DNA from: an uncultured Sphingomonadales bacterium
Lineage (GTDB): Bacteria > Pseudomonadota > Alphaproteobacteria > Sphingomonadales > Sphingomonadaceae
Direction: 5' to 3'
DNA: 64,000 bases
Assembly: GCA_903832325.1 (NCBI GenBank)
Contig: CAILBC010000020.1
Location: 124,001-188,000, forward strand
Part shown: positions 6,677 through 15,278 of the stretch, piece after piece
Layout: every line of letters starts with the position of its first letter
How positions within the stretch are numbered: the first letter of the stretch is position 1
Position numbers and translations under genes: made by a program
The notes under the pieces: generated by a model
Told to the model about the DNA's origin: nothing
What the model saw: the letters and a program-made list of their open reading frames with translations, nothing else
Databases searched by the model: none

Positions 6677-9280
6677 ATGAGCACCTTGTTTCGCGCAAAC
6701 CGGCCGGTCGCCAGCCTGGCCGCCATTGCGCTTTCGCTTACCGCATCGCAGGCTTTTGCGCAGTCGACCGGCACGCTCGATTTCGACAAGGAAATCATCG
6801 TCACCGGCAAGCGCGACGCCGCGCCCAAGGGGATCAGCGGCCTGGTCATTCCCGACACGTCAAAGGCCAAGGGGGAGCTCAACCAGGCGTTCATCGAGCG
6901 CCAGGTGCCTGGCCAGTCGATCAACGACATCATCAACTATCTGCCCGGCGTCAGCTTTCAGAACAATGATCCCTATGGCGGCGCCGGCGGCACGCTGACC
7001 ATCCGCGGGTTTGACGCCTCGCGCATTTCCGAAACCTTTGACGGGGTCACGCTCAACGATGATGGCAACTATGCGCTCTATGCGCAGGAACTGCTCGACA
7101 CCGAAGTGATCGACAAAGTTACGGTGAACCTTGGCACCACCGACGTTGACAGCCCCACGTCGTCGGCATCGGGTTCCACGGTCAATTTCATTTCGCACAT
7201 GCCGACTGACAAGACCCATGCCAAGCTGGTCGGTTCGACCGGGCCCGACAACTATTATCGCGTGTTCGGCATGCTCGATACCGGCGTGTTCGGCCCCTGG
7301 GGCACCAAGGCGTGGCTTTCGGCAAGCAAGACGCAGAACGATTCGCCGTTCAACAACTATGGCCACATCCGCAAACACGAATTCAACGGCCGCATCTATC
7401 AGCCGCTCGCCCACGCCGGGGATTTCATCTCGCTCGCCGGGTTCTATGTCGTGCTGCGCAACAACTTTTCGGGGTCTGACGCGCTGTCGAACGTGCCGCT
7501 GGGCGCCGATACCGGCACCGGCTTCACCGCGTTCCCGGCAACCACCGGCGCGGCCAGTTTCTATACCTATCAGCCGTGCAGCGTGGTCCAGGGCACCAAG
7601 GGCGTGGCCGATACCCACCCCAACAGCTGCGGCACGGCGTTCGAATACCGCTATAACCCCGCCAACCTGATGAACATCCGCGGCGCGATGAAGCTGACGC
7701 TCAGCGACAGGCTGACATTCACGTTCGACCCGTCGTACCAGTTTACCAAGGCCAATGGCGGGGGCACCACCGGCGCGTATGAATCGGGCTGTTATCTGGT
7801 GTCGGGCGTGTGCCAAAAGGCCGGCGCCAGCGGTGCGCCTGCCGGCACGCCGCTTTATGGCTATATCAACGGCAGCTATTACATCGGCAGCGATCTGAAC
7901 GGCGATGGCGATGCGATCGACCGCGTGACCACGCTGGTGCCGAGCGAAACCAAGACCCACCGCATCGCGGCAACGACATCGCTGCGCTATGACGTGGCGC
8001 CCACGCAGACCGTGCGCCTGGCCTATGCCTTTGCCCGGTCCGACATCACGCAGACCGGCGAAATGGGCTTCATCGGCGCCGATGGCGGCACGATCAACGT
8101 CTATCCCACCAACGCGCCGATCGCCGATGCCGCGGGCAGCCTGATCGAAAAGCGCGATACCGAATCGATCGCCATGCTCAACCAGGTGTCGGGCGAATAC
8201 CGCGGCAAGTTTTTTGAAAACCACCTGACTGTCACGCTGGGTCTGCGCGCGCCGTTCCTCCATCGCGAGCTGACCAATTTCTGCTTCACCCGCAATGCCG
8301 GCGGCAGTGTTTCGTGCGTGTTCGGCGCGTCGCAGGCCGCCTATGCCGCCGCGTTCCCATATGCGCTCAGCAGCGCGGGCGTGCCCAGCGGATCGGCCGC
8401 GCCGCAGACCCGCACCTATAACTACCAGGCGGTGCTGCCCAATGCCGGGCTGACCTATGTCCTGCCGGTCGGTCAGGTGTTTGCCAACTATTCCAAGGGC
8501 TTTTCCGCGCCGCAGACCACCGCGCTGTACCAGTCGTTCTATTTCCCCAAGGGCACGGCCGGGGCCGAACCCGGGCCGGAAAAGACCGACAACTTTGACC
8601 TGGGCTGGCGCATTGCCGACCGCGCGATCACCGCGCAAGTCGATCTGTGGTACACCCATTTCACCAACCGGCTGGGCCAGTCGTTCAACCCCACCGAAAA
8701 CACCTCGGTCTATTCGAACCTGGGCGCGGTCGATCGCTATGGCATCGATGCCGATATTGCCTATCACATCAGCGAGCATGCAACCGCGATGCTGTTTGGT
8801 TCGGCGCTCCATTCGAAGATCAAGGACAACGTGAACTCTGGCGTGGGCACCTATCTTGCCACTGCCGGAAAGTTCGAATCGGGCGTGCCCGAATATACGC
8901 TGGGCGGGCGCCTGCAGGGCGAATATGGCCCGGTGGTCTTCGGCCTTCAGGCAAAGCACACCGGTCCGCGCTTTGTGAACGATGAAAACGTTGCGTTCAC
9001 TTCGCTGGGCAACACCACGGTCGCCGATGGCACCGTGGTCTATCCGGCAAAGACCCCGGCCTATACCCTGGTCGATTTCGACATCCGCATGAAGCTGAAT
9101 GCGATCGGGATGAACGAAGCATCCTATGTGCAGTTGAATGCGACCAACGTGTTCAACGAACACTATGTCGGCGGGTTCGGCGGAACGACCTCCGTAACCC
9201 AGTCGCTGTCCGGCGCGCTGACCAATGCCCAGGTCGGCGCACCGCGCACGGTGATCGCCACGCTGGTGCTGGGTTTCTGA
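6677..9280 (+). CDS. TonB-dependent outer-membrane receptor
   Basis: An 867-residue outer-membrane active transporter. It has a signal peptide (residues 1 to about 25, cleavage at AFA-QS), a TonB-box-like segment EIIVTGKR, then a plug domain with DIINYLPGVSFQ and GGTLTIRGFDASRIS, followed by a 22-strand-type barrel ending in the terminal aromatic LVLGF. Such receptors import ferric siderophores, cobalamin, sugars or other scarce nutrients using proton-motive force through TonB-ExbBD. No substrate-specific neighbours are present; the Pho-box-like repeats upstream hint at phosphate-related control. The ATG at 6677 is chosen because agggga lies 6 bases before it, whereas the ATG at 6671 has no room for a ribosome site. 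Confidence 0.93.
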   Translation: MSTLFRANRPVASLAAIALSLTASQAFAQSTGTLDFDKEIIVTGKRDAAPKGISGLVIPDTSKAKGELNQAFIERQVPGQSINDIINYLPGVSFQNNDPYGGAGGTLTIRGFDASRISETFDGVTLNDDGNYALYAQELLDTEVIDKVTVNLGTTDVDSPTSSASGSTVNFISHMPTDKTHAKLVGSTGPDNYYRVFGMLDTGVFGPWGTKAWLSASKTQNDSPFNNYGHIRKHEFNGRIYQPLAHAGDFISLAGFYVVLRNNFSGSDALSNVPLGADTGTGFTAFPATTGAASFYTYQPCSVVQGTKGVADTHPNSCGTAFEYRYNPANLMNIRGAMKLTLSDRLTFTFDPSYQFTKANGGGTTGAYESGCYLVSGVCQKAGASGAPAGTPLYGYINGSYYIGSDLNGDGDAIDRVTTLVPSETKTHRIAATTSLRYDVAPTQTVRLAYAFARSDITQTGEMGFIGADGGTINVYPTNAPIADAAGSLIEKRDTESIAMLNQVSGEYRGKFFENHLTVTLGLRAPFLHRELTNFCFTRNAGGSVSCVFGASQAAYAAAFPYALSSAGVPSGSAAPQTRTYNYQAVLPNAGLTYVLPVGQVFANYSKGFSAPQTTALYQSFYFPKGTAGAEPGPEKTDNFDLGWRIADRAITAQVDLWYTHFTNRLGQSFNPTENTSVYSNLGAVDRYGIDADIAYHISEHATAMLFGSALHSKIKDNVNSGVGTYLATAGKFESGVPEYTLGGRLQGEYGPVVFGLQAKHTGPRFVNDENVAFTSLGNTTVADGTVVYPAKTPAYTLVDFDIRMKLNAIGMNEASYVQLNATNVFNEHYVGGFGGTTSVTQSLSGALTNAQVGAPRTVIATLVLGF

Positions 9281-9302
9281 CCCTGAACGCGCGCGGCCCA
9301 AA

Positions 9303-9332
9303 AAAGCCCACCCCCCCGGGGGTGGGCTTTTG
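9303..9332. terminator. Bidirectional terminator between the TonB receptor and enoyl-CoA hydratase
   Basis: Inverted repeat aaaagcccaccccc/gggggtgggctttt with A and T runs on opposite sides, so it can work for both converging genes. Confidence 0.85.
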
Positions 9333-9335
9333 GCG

Positions 9336-9372
9336 CCGGATTATTTGGCCGGATTATTTGGCCGGATTATTT
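9336..9372. repeat. Three copies of a 12-bp unit ending in a stop codon
   Basis: The unit gccggattattt occurs at 9336-9347, 9349-9360 and 9361-9372. The last copy contains the TAA stop (9367-9369) and final lysine codon of the minus-strand enoyl-CoA hydratase, so the 3' end of that gene has been duplicated outward. Confidence 0.85.
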
Positions 9373-10140
9373 ACCCTGCCAGTTGGGCTTGCGCTTTTCG
9401 GCAAAGGCGGCGGCGCCTTCGCGCGCGTCGGACGACGTAAACACCGGCTGGATATAGGCCGCCTGCTTGTCCCACATGTTTTCTTCGGTCCATTCGTGCG
9501 AATCGCGCACAATCGCCTTTGACGCGATCAGCGCCAGCGGCCCGTTTTCGGCCACGCGCGCGGCCAGCGCCTTGGCCGCATCGATCGACGGCCCTTCGCT
9601 GATCTGGTTGATAAAGCCCAGTTCATAGGCGCGCTGGGCCGAAATGAAATCACCGGTCAGCGCCAGTTCCATCGCGATGCGCGGCGGAATCTGGCGCGGC
9701 AGCTTGATCAGCCCGCCGGCCGCTGCGGCCAGGCCGCGCTTCGCCTCGGGGATGCCGAACCGCGCACCGGCGCTGGCAACGATCAGATCGCACGACAGCG
9801 CCATTTCCATGCCGCCCGCCAGCGCATAACCATCAACCGCGGCGATGATCGGCTTTTTCGGTGTCCACTGCGACAGGCCGCCAAACCCGCGGCCCGGAAT
9901 CGAAGGCGATTCGCCGCGCAGAAACCCTTTGAGATCCATCCCCGAACAAAACGTGCCGCCGGCCCCGGTCAGGATCGCGCAGCGCAAGTCGGGATCGGCA
10001 TCCAGCCGGTCCATCGCTGCGGCAATGCCTTCGGCCGCCGCCTTGTTCATCGCGTTCTTCGCTTCGGGGCGGTTCATCGTGACGATCAGGACATTGCCGT
10101 CAACTTCGGTCAGAACCTCGGCGGCTGCGGTATCGCTCAT
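9367..10140 (-). CDS. Enoyl-CoA hydratase/isomerase (crotonase) family protein
   Basis: A 257-residue crotonase-fold enzyme acting on acyl-CoA substrates. Visible features are the oxyanion-hole segment TFCSGMDLKGF, AAVDGYALAGGMEMALSCD with the first catalytic-type Glu, and FGIPEAKRGL with the second, so hydratase chemistry is plausible. The C-terminal helix contains FAEKRKPNWQGK, typical of the family. A ribosome site (aggaga) precedes the ATG by 7 bases, and an 18-bp palindrome lies just upstream. It stands alone, so its exact CoA substrate is unknown. Confidence 0.9.
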   Translation of the reverse strand: MSDTAAAEVLTEVDGNVLIVTMNRPEAKNAMNKAAAEGIAAAMDRLDADPDLRCAILTGAGGTFCSGMDLKGFLRGESPSIPGRGFGGLSQWTPKKPIIAAVDGYALAGGMEMALSCDLIVASAGARFGIPEAKRGLAAAAGGLIKLPRQIPPRIAMELALTGDFISAQRAYELGFINQISEGPSIDAAKALAARVAENGPLALIASKAIVRDSHEWTEENMWDKQAAYIQPVFTSSDAREGAAAFAEKRKPNWQGK

Positions 10141-10159
10141 GGCATCTCTCCTGTGTGGG

Positions 10160-10177
10160 CTTAATCAGTTGATTAAG
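10160..10177. promoter_or_regulatory. Palindromic operator upstream of enoyl-CoA hydratase
   Basis: CTTAATCA-gt-TGATTAAG: perfect 8-bp arms with a 2-base centre, 19 bases before the minus-strand start codon. The size and symmetry suit a TetR or MarR dimer, as is common for acyl-CoA metabolism genes. No such regulator gene is adjacent. Confidence 0.6.
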
Positions 10178-10396
10178 GTTTAGGCGGGGAACCGGGGGCC
10201 TGTCCAGCATGAACCGCCGGGGGCATGGCCTGCGACCAAAGGCCAGCCTTTGCTGCGGTGCCCCGCCTTGCACGGCCCGTTGCACCTGCTAAGGGACGAT
10301 CCGAAGCTGCCGGCCCGGCCCTTTCGTGCATTGTCGCGCGCGAAAGCCGGGATGGCGGCGCCCCGGATACCCAAGGCAGGAAGGCACAGCACCGAC

Positions 10397-11620
10397 ATGG
10401 CCAAGATCAAGGTGAAAAACCCTGTCGTCGAGCTCGACGGCGATGAAATGACCCGCATCATCTGGCAATGGATCCGGGAGCGGCTGATCCTGCCCTATCT
10501 CGATATCGATCTGAAGTATTACGACCTGTCGGTGGAAAAGCGCGACGAGACCAACGACCAGATCACCATCGATTCCGCCAACGCGATCCGCGAATACGGC
10601 GTGGGCGTAAAGTGCGCGACGATCACCCCCGACGAACAGCGCGTCGAGGAATTCCACCTGAAGAAGATGTGGAAATCGCCCAACGGCACGATCCGCAACA
10701 TCCTGGGCGGCGTGGTGTTCCGCGAACCGATCGTGATCAAGAACGTGCCCCGGCTGGTGCCCGGCTGGACCGACCCGATCGTGGTCGGCCGTCACGCCTT
10801 TGGCGACCAGTACAAGGCGACCGACACGTTGATCCCCGGCCCCGGCAAGCTGCGGCTGGTGTGGGACGGTGAAAACGGCGAAAAGATCGATCTCGACGTG
10901 TTTGATTTCCCCAGCGCGGGCGTTGCCATGGCGATGTACAATCTGGACGATTCGATCCGCGATTTCGCGCGCGCCAGCTTCAACTATGGCCTCAACCTGG
11001 GCTGGCCGGTGTACCTGTCGACCAAGAACACCATCCTCAAAGCCTATGACGGCCGCTTCAAGGACTTGTTCCAGGAAGTCTTCGACAGCGAAGGGTTCAA
11101 GGAAAAGTTTGCCGCTGCGGGCATCGAATATCAGCACCGCCTGATCGACGACATGGTCGCATCGGCGCTGAAATGGTCGGGCAAATTCGTCTGGGCGTGC
11201 AAGAACTATGATGGCGACGTGCAGTCCGACACCGTGGCCCAGGGGTTCGGCTCGCTCGGCCTGATGACTTCGGTGCTGATGAGCCCCGACGGCCGCACGG
11301 TCGAAGCCGAAGCCGCGCACGGCACCGTCACGCGCCACTATCGCCAGCACCAGCAGGGCAAGCAGACTTCGACCAACCCGATCGCGTCGATCTTTGCCTG
11401 GACCCGCGGGCTGATCTATCGCGGCCGCTTTGACGACACCCCCGAACTGGTGGCCTTTGCCGAAACGCTGGAACGTGTGTGCATCGAAACCGTCGAAAGC
11501 GGCAAGATGACCAAGGACCTCGCCATCCTGATCGGCCCCGACCAGCCGTGGATGACCACCGAAAAGTTCTTTGACGCGATTGCCGAAAACCTGGACGCGG
11601 CCATGGCCGCCACCGCCTGA
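10397..11620 (+). CDS. icd: NADP-dependent isocitrate dehydrogenase
   Basis: A 407-residue enzyme converting isocitrate to 2-oxoglutarate with NADPH formation in the TCA cycle. It belongs to the dimeric eukaryote-like class usual in Alphaproteobacteria: [20 protein letters not shown] at the start, the substrate loop [14 protein letters not shown], the metal-binding segment [19 protein letters not shown], and [14 protein letters not shown] near the cofactor site. The ATG at 10397 gives the canonical N-terminus; the frame is open further upstream but that part has no family similarity. It competes with isocitrate lyase (46632-48227) for isocitrate. Confidence 0.97.
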   Translation: MAKIKVKNPVVELDGDEMTRIIWQWIRERLILPYLDIDLKYYDLSVEKRDETNDQITIDSANAIREYGVGVKCATITPDEQRVEEFHLKKMWKSPNGTIRNILGGVVFREPIVIKNVPRLVPGWTDPIVVGRHAFGDQYKATDTLIPGPGKLRLVWDGENGEKIDLDVFDFPSAGVAMAMYNLDDSIRDFARASFNYGLNLGWPVYLSTKNTILKAYDGRFKDLFQEVFDSEGFKEKFAAAGIEYQHRLIDDMVASALKWSGKFVWACKNYDGDVQSDTVAQGFGSLGLMTSVLMSPDGRTVEAEAAHGTVTRHYRQHQQGKQTSTNPIASIFAWTRGLIYRGRFDDTPELVAFAETLERVCIETVESGKMTKDLAILIGPDQPWMTTEKFFDAIAENLDAAMAATA

Positions 11621-11641
11621 TCACACTGCCACACTGACAAG

Positions 11642-11677
11642 GGCGCCCCGGAAGCGATTCCGGGGCGCCATTTTTTT
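11642..11677 (+). terminator. Terminator of icd
   Basis: Perfect 12-bp stem (11642-11653 with 11658-11669), loop gcga, then a run of seven T at 11671-11677. Confidence 0.92.
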
Positions 11678-11729
11678 GTCCACGCCCGGCGCCAATTTAT
11701 CGGCCCCTTCACCGGACCCATTGGGCCCC

Positions 11730-13775
11730 TCAATGGGCCGGCTTCAACCACTTCGCATACCACGCGGCGATGCGGTCATAGCGGTCGCGCACAAAGCTGG
11801 GCCGGCTGATCCCGTGGAACGCACCCGGATAGGCGACCAGTTGCGTGGGCACGCCATTGATGCGCAGCGCCTCGTACAATTGCTGTCCGCCGATCAGCGG
11901 CACGTTGTCATCGCCGGTGCCGCCCATGAACAGCGTCGGGGTCTTGATCCGGTCGGCATGGAGCAGCGGCTCCGACAATTTCATCCAGCGGTCGGGGCTT
12001 TGCCAGGGCAGGCCGATTTCCTGCCAGTACTGGCCGACATACTGGTCCACGCCAAACAGCGCAAAAATGTTGCCTTCGCCCGCGCCGCTCACTGCCGCTT
12101 TCAGCCGGGGTTCGCGCACGATCAGGAAATCGGTGAGGATGCCGCCATAGCTCCACCCGCCAACCGCCAGCCGATCCGGATCGGCCACGCCGCCGGCAAT
12201 CGCCCAGTCGATCGCAGCATCCAGATCCTTGACTTCCTTGTTGCCCCAGTCACCGGCAATCGTGGTGGAATAATCGATGCCGCGCCCGTCGCTGCCGCGA
12301 TAGTTCACCGCCAGCACGGCATAGCCCTGCGCTGCCAGCCATTGGCGCATTATCATGTCGCCGCCCAGTTGGTGCCCGTCCTGCGACACCGGCCCGCCGT
12401 GAATCCACAGCACCATCGGATAGCGCTTGCCCGGCTGATAGCCCGCCGGTTGCAGCAGCAGCCCGTGCACATCATTGCCATCGCTGGCCTTGGCCGCAAA
12501 ATCGCTGACCGGCGCCCAGGCGACACGCGCCGCCACGGCGGTGTTGAACGCGGACAGGCGGGTCACCGCCGATCCCTTGATCATGCGCACTTCGGCCGGA
12601 TCGCCATCGCCGCTTGACAGCACGGCGCGCGGGGCCACCCCGCCATCGGCAGCCTCGCACTGGCCGGCCACCGCCTGCCCCGGATCGCCCAGCCGCACCA
12701 GCGGGCCCCCGGCCGGATCGATCGACACCGCAATCGTCTTGCGATCTTCAACCAGGATGCCGCCGATGCGCCCTTTGCCCAGCGGCACCGGATCGGCAAT
12801 CGCCATCCCGGCGGTGGCGGGCAGAATGCGCGTGGTGCCGCTGGCCAGGTCGGTTTCGGCCAATTGCGGCTGGCCATATTCGGCCAGCGCCGGCGTCGGC
12901 AGGCCAACGGTGTGCACGATGCGGCGCCCGTCGGCCGACCAGACCAGGCCCTGCGACCCGACCGTGCCAAACTTTGCCACCACGCGCGGCGTCGAGTCGG
13001 CTGCTGCGGATACCGTTTCCAGCCACTGCGTCGAAGGCGCGGCCGGGTCGGTGTGATGATCGGCGACAAAGGCGATGGTCTTGCCATCGGGCGACCATTG
13101 CGCCTGGCTTTCGTCCCACGGGCCCGATGCGGTCATCCGGGTCAGCTTTTTCGTTGCCACATCAAACAGCCACAGATGGCTGTGATCGGCCGCGGTCAGA
13201 AATCCGATGGTGTCCTGTTTGAAATGGATATCGTCGATCACCACCGGCAGCGGCCGCTTCGGATCGTCGGCGGGGGGCTTTGGCTGCGGATCGGTCATCG
13301 CGATGACGATCTGGCGCCCATCGGGCGACCAGTGGAATTCGGCCATGTCGCCTTGCAGATCGGTCAGCTTTTCAGCCTCTCCCCCCTGCCGGTCGAGCAG
13401 CCATATCTGCGGGTGCTCATCTTTGTCGCGCGTGGCGCTGAATGCGATGGTGCGCCCATCCGGGCTGAACGCCGGCTCACCGGCCCCGGCCTCTGCCGCG
13501 GTGATGGCGCGCGGCGTCCCGCCGGGCAGATCGGCCAGCCAGATGCGCGGGCGCTGCTTGTCGGCCTTGGCATCGATCGTGCTGGCAACCCAGGCCGCGG
13601 TGCGCCCATCGCGCGAACACGTCAGCCCGCGCAGCGACACCACCGCCATGATATCATCGGTGGTCAGCGCATGGCGCGGCGCCGGAGCATCGGCCCCCGC
13701 CAGAACGGGGCTGGCCAGAACGGGATTTGCCAGGATGCTTGCCGCCAGCAGAACCCCGATTACCGGTTTGACCAT
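11730..13775 (-). CDS. S9 family serine peptidase (prolyl oligopeptidase / acylaminoacyl-peptidase type), exported
   Basis: A 681-residue peptidase. A signal peptide (residues 1 to about 22, ending in ALA-type VLAS) is followed by a beta-propeller of WD40/TolB-like repeats (FSPDGRTIAFSA, WSPDGRQIVIAM, WSPDGKTIAFVA) and a C-terminal alpha/beta hydrolase domain. The catalytic triad is Ser542 in GGWSYGG, Asp622 in GTGDDN and His654 in GAFHG. It probably trims peptides in the periplasm. The ATG at 13775 has gggggat about 7 bases upstream; an ATG two codons earlier lies too close to it. The inverted repeat around the stop (cccattg...caatggg, 11718-11738) may help termination. Confidence 0.92.
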   Translation of the reverse strand: MVKPVIGVLLAASILANPVLASPVLAGADAPAPRHALTTDDIMAVVSLRGLTCSRDGRTAAWVASTIDAKADKQRPRIWLADLPGGTPRAITAAEAGAGEPAFSPDGRTIAFSATRDKDEHPQIWLLDRQGGEAEKLTDLQGDMAEFHWSPDGRQIVIAMTDPQPKPPADDPKRPLPVVIDDIHFKQDTIGFLTAADHSHLWLFDVATKKLTRMTASGPWDESQAQWSPDGKTIAFVADHHTDPAAPSTQWLETVSAAADSTPRVVAKFGTVGSQGLVWSADGRRIVHTVGLPTPALAEYGQPQLAETDLASGTTRILPATAGMAIADPVPLGKGRIGGILVEDRKTIAVSIDPAGGPLVRLGDPGQAVAGQCEAADGGVAPRAVLSSGDGDPAEVRMIKGSAVTRLSAFNTAVAARVAWAPVSDFAAKASDGNDVHGLLLQPAGYQPGKRYPMVLWIHGGPVSQDGHQLGGDMIMRQWLAAQGYAVLAVNYRGSDGRGIDYSTTIAGDWGNKEVKDLDAAIDWAIAGGVADPDRLAVGGWSYGGILTDFLIVREPRLKAAVSGAGEGNIFALFGVDQYVGQYWQEIGLPWQSPDRWMKLSEPLLHADRIKTPTLFMGGTGDDNVPLIGGQQLYEALRINGVPTQLVAYPGAFHGISRPSFVRDRYDRIAAWYAKWLKPAH

Positions 13776-14000
13776 GCCCATATCCCCCGTTTGATACCTA
13801 AGGCACTGGCGTAACCCAGCGCGCCACCGCCAACAAGGCGGCCGGACCAAAAGGGCAAGACAAAGCCTTGCTTCGCCGGTGGGACTTGTGGATCATGCTC
13901 GCCAGGATTCGGGTCATTACCCTGGCAACCGCACAACAGGCGGCGGCGCAGGCCGGCAACCGCACCGGTGCCCCCGCGCCGGCCCCATGGAGCATGATCA

Positions 14001-15197
14001 ATGGCCCGCAATCTGCTGTTTTTCGCCGATGGCACGTGGCAAGGCGCCGACAGCCCCAACCACAGCAACGTGATAAAGCTGTTCGGCATGCTGGCCGGCG
14101 CCAACACGCTGGGCGTTGCGTCTTCCAGCGAACAGGAACGTTCGAGCGCCGGAATTGCGGGCAAGAATGACCAGCACGCCAAATATATCGACGGGCTGGG
14201 TGCCGATGGCAACTGGCTGAAAAAGACCATCCAGGGCGCGATCGGCGCGGGGCTGATCGGCGATGTCCTGCGCGGCTACACGTATCTGTCGCGCATGTAT
14301 CAGCCGGGCGATGCGCTTTATCTGGTGGGTTTCAGCCGCGGGTCCTACACGGTGCGCACGCTCGCCGGGCTGATCATGGCCAAGGGGCTGCTGCGCGGGC
14401 TTGATCCGGCCGCAACCGATGAATCCGGCTATCGCCAGGCGGCCAAGGCCTGGTCCGATTACATGACCGCGCGCGAAGCCCGCCGCTCCCCCGACGGCCT
14501 GTTTGCCGATGCCATCGGCCGGGTTCAGGCCGCGGTTGCCGATATCCCGGAAATTTTCAACGGGCTGGGGCAGGAACCGCTTTATATAACCCCGGTGCCG
14601 GTCGTGGCGATCGGGGTGTTTGATACGGTGGGCGCGCTCGGCATTCCCGTGCTCGCCGAAAAAGCCAATGTGCGGATCGATGTACTGCAATTTGCCGATA
14701 CGGTGCTAAATCCGCTGGTGGCGCAGGCATTCCACGCCGTGGCCATCGACGAGCAGCGGGTGGATTTCACCCCCACCTTGTGGACGGCGCGCGACGGGAT
14801 CGAGCAGGTGCTGCACCCCGGTGCCCACGCCGATGTGGGCGGTGGCTATCCGCTGGGCCCCGACAGCCTGCTGTCGGATGCGAGCCTGGCGTGGATGGCG
14901 GCCCGGCTGGACGCAGCCGGCGTGGCGTTTCAGGGGCCATTGCCCACCGCATCGGCCGGCGCCCCGCTGGGGCCGCAGCATGAACCGTGGCGCGGCGGGG
15001 TCTGGACCGTTCGGCCGGCACGACCACGCGAATTTCCGCACCAGACCAGCGCCGCAGCGCTGACCGTGTCACCGGTCACACTGGCGCGGCTGGGGCATCA
15101 GGCGCCGGTCAACGCCGCCACCGATCCGCCGCAGAACCGCACCGAAATCTATGATCCACCGGCGTTGCGGAACGCCGGCTATGCGGATGTGCGATGA
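14001..15197 (+). CDS. DUF2235 alpha/beta-hydrolase domain protein
   Basis: A 398-residue protein with the DUF2235 domain, shared with the Tle1 group of type VI secretion phospholipase effectors but also found as free-standing genes. It starts NLLFFADGTWQG, has the nucleophile elbow GFSRGSYTVRT (Ser112), an acid-containing GVFDTVGALGIP, and the histidine segment HPGAHADVGGGYPLG. No signal peptide and no type VI secretion gene is nearby, so an effector role is not supported here. A ggag lies about 10 bases before the ATG. The last 40 residues are Pro/Ala-rich and may be disordered. An 11-bp hairpin contains the stop codon. Confidence 0.82.
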   Translation: MARNLLFFADGTWQGADSPNHSNVIKLFGMLAGANTLGVASSSEQERSSAGIAGKNDQHAKYIDGLGADGNWLKKTIQGAIGAGLIGDVLRGYTYLSRMYQPGDALYLVGFSRGSYTVRTLAGLIMAKGLLRGLDPAATDESGYRQAAKAWSDYMTAREARRSPDGLFADAIGRVQAAVADIPEIFNGLGQEPLYITPVPVVAIGVFDTVGALGIPVLAEKANVRIDVLQFADTVLNPLVAQAFHAVAIDEQRVDFTPTLWTARDGIEQVLHPGAHADVGGGYPLGPDSLLSDASLAWMAARLDAAGVAFQGPLPTASAGAPLGPQHEPWRGGVWTVRPARPREFPHQTSAAALTVSPVTLARLGHQAPVNAATDPPQNRTEIYDPPALRNAGYADVR

Positions 15198-15216
15198 GTG
15201 GAACGCATCGCACATC
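15186..15216. terminator. Hairpin spanning the DUF2235 stop codon
   Basis: Perfect 11-bp arms gatgtgcgatg (15186-15196) and catcgcacatc (15206-15216) with a 9-base loop. No T run follows, so it may act as an RNA-stabilising or attenuating structure rather than a full terminator. Confidence 0.5.
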
Positions 15217-15278
15217 GTGACGCTCAGGCGCCGCGTTGGTATTACCCCTGACCCGGCAGGCCGTTACCGATACGGCGA

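Noticed and set aside
6860..9301. 813-residue minus-strand open frame
   Set aside because: It lies exactly opposite the TonB receptor, has His/Arg/Gly-rich composition without domains and no ribosome site; an antisense shadow of a high-GC gene.
10250..10396. 49-residue N-terminal extension of isocitrate dehydrogenase
   Set aside because: The extension has no family similarity, and the conserved enzyme begins at ATG 10397.
14001..15197. Type VI secretion effector locus
   Set aside because: Only the DUF2235 domain is shared; no vgrG, hcp, PAAR or immunity gene is adjacent.
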